This document shows, piece by piece, positions 4,995 to 6,660 of a stretch of DNA of 6,660 nucleotides; positions within the stretch are counted from its first letter, which is position 1, and every line of letters starts with the position of its first letter. The notes beneath the pieces were generated by a model that searched no databases, had not been told where the DNA came from, and saw nothing but the letters and a program-made list of their open reading frames with translations. Source of the DNA: an uncultured Ruminococcus sp. (lineage in GTDB: Bacteria > Bacillota_A > Clostridia > Oscillospirales > Ruminococcaceae). Made by a program: the position numbers and the translations under genes. The stretch lies in NCBI GenBank assembly GCA_947303535.1, contig CAMYYQ010000061.1, positions 1-6,660 on the forward strand, written 5' to 3'.

Positions 4995-5762
4995 ATGAAA
5001 GGTCTTATTTACCGTGATTTTTACCTCATGAGAAAAGCTCTTGTTCTTACTACGGTCGTCTTTTTTGGCTTTTTGTTTGCGATAATGCTTGTATTTATAA
5101 GCACCTATGCAGGCAATCTTGCAAAAGATGAAGAAAATGTGCAGATGCTTGAGACATTTTATCCGCAGGCTTACCTCTATACAGGCGCAATGGCTTTATT
5201 AGGCTTTTCAGCAGCTCAGAACGGCGTTGTGTATGACGATTACAAGTCACGCTGGAGACTATACACATATACACTTCCCGTTGACGAAAAGAAAATGGCT
5301 TCTTCTATGCTCGTATCACGCATCATACTGCTTGTTGTCAGCTTTTTATTTGCTGTTGTGGGAGAAGTGGTACTGGGCTTTGCTGCCAAAAAGGGCGTAA
5401 GCCTGGAGCATATAAAGAATTTAGCTGTTATGGCGGCGATCGTATCGGTCACATTTATTACTCTGCCCTCAGCATTGCGGCACAAGGAAGTTTCAAAGAC
5501 AATAACAACATATATCGCATACGGAATTATCCCTTTTGCAGCTTTGGTATTCGGAATTGTAAAGTTTATCATATACTGCATCAAGGAAGCAGAGGTACGC
5601 TATCCCAACTTAAAGGGTGAGGAAGCAATAAGAAAGGTATCTGAGCCTTATCAGGAGAAGCTTGTGGAGATAGCTGCCATAGCTGCGCCTTTTATTATAG
5701 TTGGCAGTCTTGTGCTGTGCTATTTCCGTACCGTGAAGGAACTGGAAAGGAGGCGTTACTGA
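4995..5762 (+). CDS. ABC-2 type transporter permease, first subunit
   Basis: A 255-residue integral membrane protein with about six hydrophobic segments (near 17-38, 57-79, 104-127, 140-160, 170-196 and 224-243) and a basic end ERRRY. Between segments 2 and 3 lies the cytoplasmic motif DDYKSRWRLYTYTLPVDEKK (81-100), which is typical of ABC-2 permeases and is taken to contact the ATPase. An acidic and basic loop at 197-222 separates the last two segments. It starts immediately after the ATPase stop (TGA-ATG, no gap), with GGAG inside the ATPase end, so the two are translationally coupled. The substrate cannot be told from sequence; antimicrobial peptide or cell-wall precursor export would fit the YtrA-type regulator. 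Confidence 0.88.
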   Translation: MKGLIYRDFYLMRKALVLTTVVFFGFLFAIMLVFISTYAGNLAKDEENVQMLETFYPQAYLYTGAMALLGFSAAQNGVVYDDYKSRWRLYTYTLPVDEKKMASSMLVSRIILLVVSFLFAVVGEVVLGFAAKKGVSLEHIKNLAVMAAIVSVTFITLPSALRHKEVSKTITTYIAYGIIPFAALVFGIVKFIIYCIKEAEVRYPNLKGEEAIRKVSEPYQEKLVEIAAIAAPFIIVGSLVLCYFRTVKELERRRY

Positions 5763-6526
5763 TGACAGGTCTGCTTTATAAGGAACTGAAGCTCAACTCA
5801 AGGAAGCTCATATTAAACCTGTTGGGCGCAATGATATATCCGCTGCTTATTATATTTGTTATCAAGGTTTGCGATGCAGATGCAAAGAAGGGGGTTGATG
5901 ATGAAATTAATCAGCAGATGCTGACAAATGTTATGAGCATAATATGGCTATCAGCCTGCTGTATTGCATATTTTTTCACAGCCGTAATACAGAACGGACT
6001 TATCCCACAGGACGAGCGCAAGAAATGGGCGTATTATGTCACATCTACGCCTACAGGCATAAAAGGCTTTGTTGGCGTAAAGTATCTTTGCTCATTATTT
6101 ATAGGAATGGTCACAGTTACAATACTTATGTTCATACAGAGCCTTGCTGCTGATATGGACGCTCTGAAAGTTGACGCAACTACTATTATCGTTGGCGCAT
6201 TCTATATGCAGATTTTCATGCGAGCCATAGAATTTCCGCTGATATTCCGTTTCAGCTCTAAGGTAGGATATATGGTAAAGTCATGTATCGTTGTACTTTT
6301 ATGTATAGTGCTGTTTGTGTATTTCCTGTTCGGTGATACGTCAATGTTTGCGAATATGGAAACATTCTGGGAAAGATTTTTCAAATTTGTCAATGATCCC
6401 GAACAAATGAAAAAGGTGTATCTCTGGATAGGCATAATAGCTGTGGCTGTAATGCCGCTGTACTACCTGTCCTACAGACTTTCCGTAAAGTGGTATCTGA
6501 AAGGAGTTGAGAATTATGCAAAATAA
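5762..6526 (+). CDS. ABC-2 type transporter permease, second subunit
   Basis: A 254-residue integral membrane protein with about six hydrophobic segments (near 16-35, 58-80, 104-128, 139-162, 170-192 and 219-240). Its loop PQDERKKWAYYVTSTPTGIK (82-101) sits at the same place as the coupling motif of the preceding permease, so the two look like diverged paralogues that would pair as a heterodimer. The ATG at 5762 is chosen because AAAGGAGG (5746-5753) lies 8 bases before it; a longer in-frame reading from a GTG at 5717 would run through that site and lie within the upstream gene. It overlaps the first permease by one base (TGATG) and the next gene by 11. The substrate is unknown. Confidence 0.87.
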   Translation: MTGLLYKELKLNSRKLILNLLGAMIYPLLIIFVIKVCDADAKKGVDDEINQQMLTNVMSIIWLSACCIAYFFTAVIQNGLIPQDERKKWAYYVTSTPTGIKGFVGVKYLCSLFIGMVTVTILMFIQSLAADMDALKVDATTIIVGAFYMQIFMRAIEFPLIFRFSSKVGYMVKSCIVVLLCIVLFVYFLFGDTSMFANMETFWERFFKFVNDPEQMKKVYLWIGIIAVAVMPLYYLSYRLSVKWYLKGVENYAK

Positions 6527-6660
6527 GAAGAAAACTCTTCTCCGTATCGCTATATATTTAGTCCTTGCGTATGTGCCCGTATATATTCTCGGATTTGTCT
6601 TTTCGGACAAGAAAGGCGGACTTACAAGTGCAGTAGCAGGCATACTGCTCATGCTCTTTC
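6516..6660 (+). CDS. Start of a membrane protein, possibly CPBP-family intramembrane protease
   Basis: Only 48 codons are inside the window and the frame stays open to the right edge. AAGGAG (6501-6506) lies 9 bases before the ATG, and the start overlaps the second permease by 11 bases, so it belongs to the same operon. The visible part has a basic N-terminus (QNKKKTLLR), a hydrophobic segment (about 9-27), a short polar turn FSDKKGG (29-35) and the beginning of a second hydrophobic segment. This N-terminal layout resembles CPBP-family intramembrane metalloproteases, which often sit near ABC-2 and bacteriocin-immunity operons, but the catalytic motifs would lie outside the window. It could equally be another permease or unknown membrane protein. 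Confidence 0.65.
   Translation, partial: MQNKKKTLLRIAIYLVLAYVPVYILGFVFSDKKGGLTSAVAGILLMLF

Noticed and set aside
5717..5761. GTG at 5717 as start of the second permease
   Set aside because: The extension would be coded inside the first permease and would read through the AAAGGAGG ribosome site; the ATG at 5762 is ideally spaced from it.

Overview
The window looks like chromosome of a low-to-moderate GC Gram-positive anaerobe of the Clostridia, most likely a Ruminococcus-type Oscillospiraceae. This is an inference from gene content: a GTP-type PEP carboxykinase, an rsmD-coaD pair followed by a small coiled-coil gene, strong AGGAGG-type ribosome sites, and a YtrA-type GntR/ABC-2 operon. No rRNA, tRNA, CRISPR array or transposase gene is visible.

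Layout. (1) Positions 1-740, plus strand: the C-terminal part of GTP-dependent PEP carboxykinase, closed by a strong terminator. (2) Positions 782-1703: an AT-rich island with two divergent small genes. One encodes an unknown single-pass membrane-anchored protein (minus strand), the other a 60-residue ribbon-helix-helix regulator (plus strand). A 10-bp inverted repeat lies between them, and its arms coincide with the predicted -35 boxes of both promoters. The island is bracketed by two terminator hairpins with nearly the same core. (3) Positions 1743-3291, minus strand: a tightly packed operon rsmD - coaD - coiled-coil protein, with a good promoter near 3374-3402 and a shared bidirectional terminator at its end. 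(4) Positions 3292-3739: a non-coding gap between divergent promoters. It holds four short hairpin repeat units, two in each orientation, with conserved ends and different stems. (5) Positions 3740-6660, plus strand: an operon of a GntR/YtrA-family repressor, an ABC ATPase, two related ABC-2 permeases and the start of a further membrane protein that runs off the window. All junctions overlap or abut, and a near-consensus sigma-A promoter embedded in GTGTATA repeats precedes the operon.

How the genes work together. The GntR protein probably represses its own operon and is released under cell-envelope stress or antibiotic exposure, as in YtrA-type systems. The ATPase with two different permeases would form one heterodimeric ABC-2 transporter. 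RsmD and CoaD are housekeeping enzymes (16S rRNA methylation and coenzyme A synthesis); the co-transcribed coiled-coil protein has no assigned role. The RHH protein may control itself and the divergent membrane protein.

Most of the window is conventional. The less explained parts are the four-unit hairpin cluster, the divergent RHH/membrane-protein module with its symmetric operator candidate, and the coiled-coil gene coupled to coaD.
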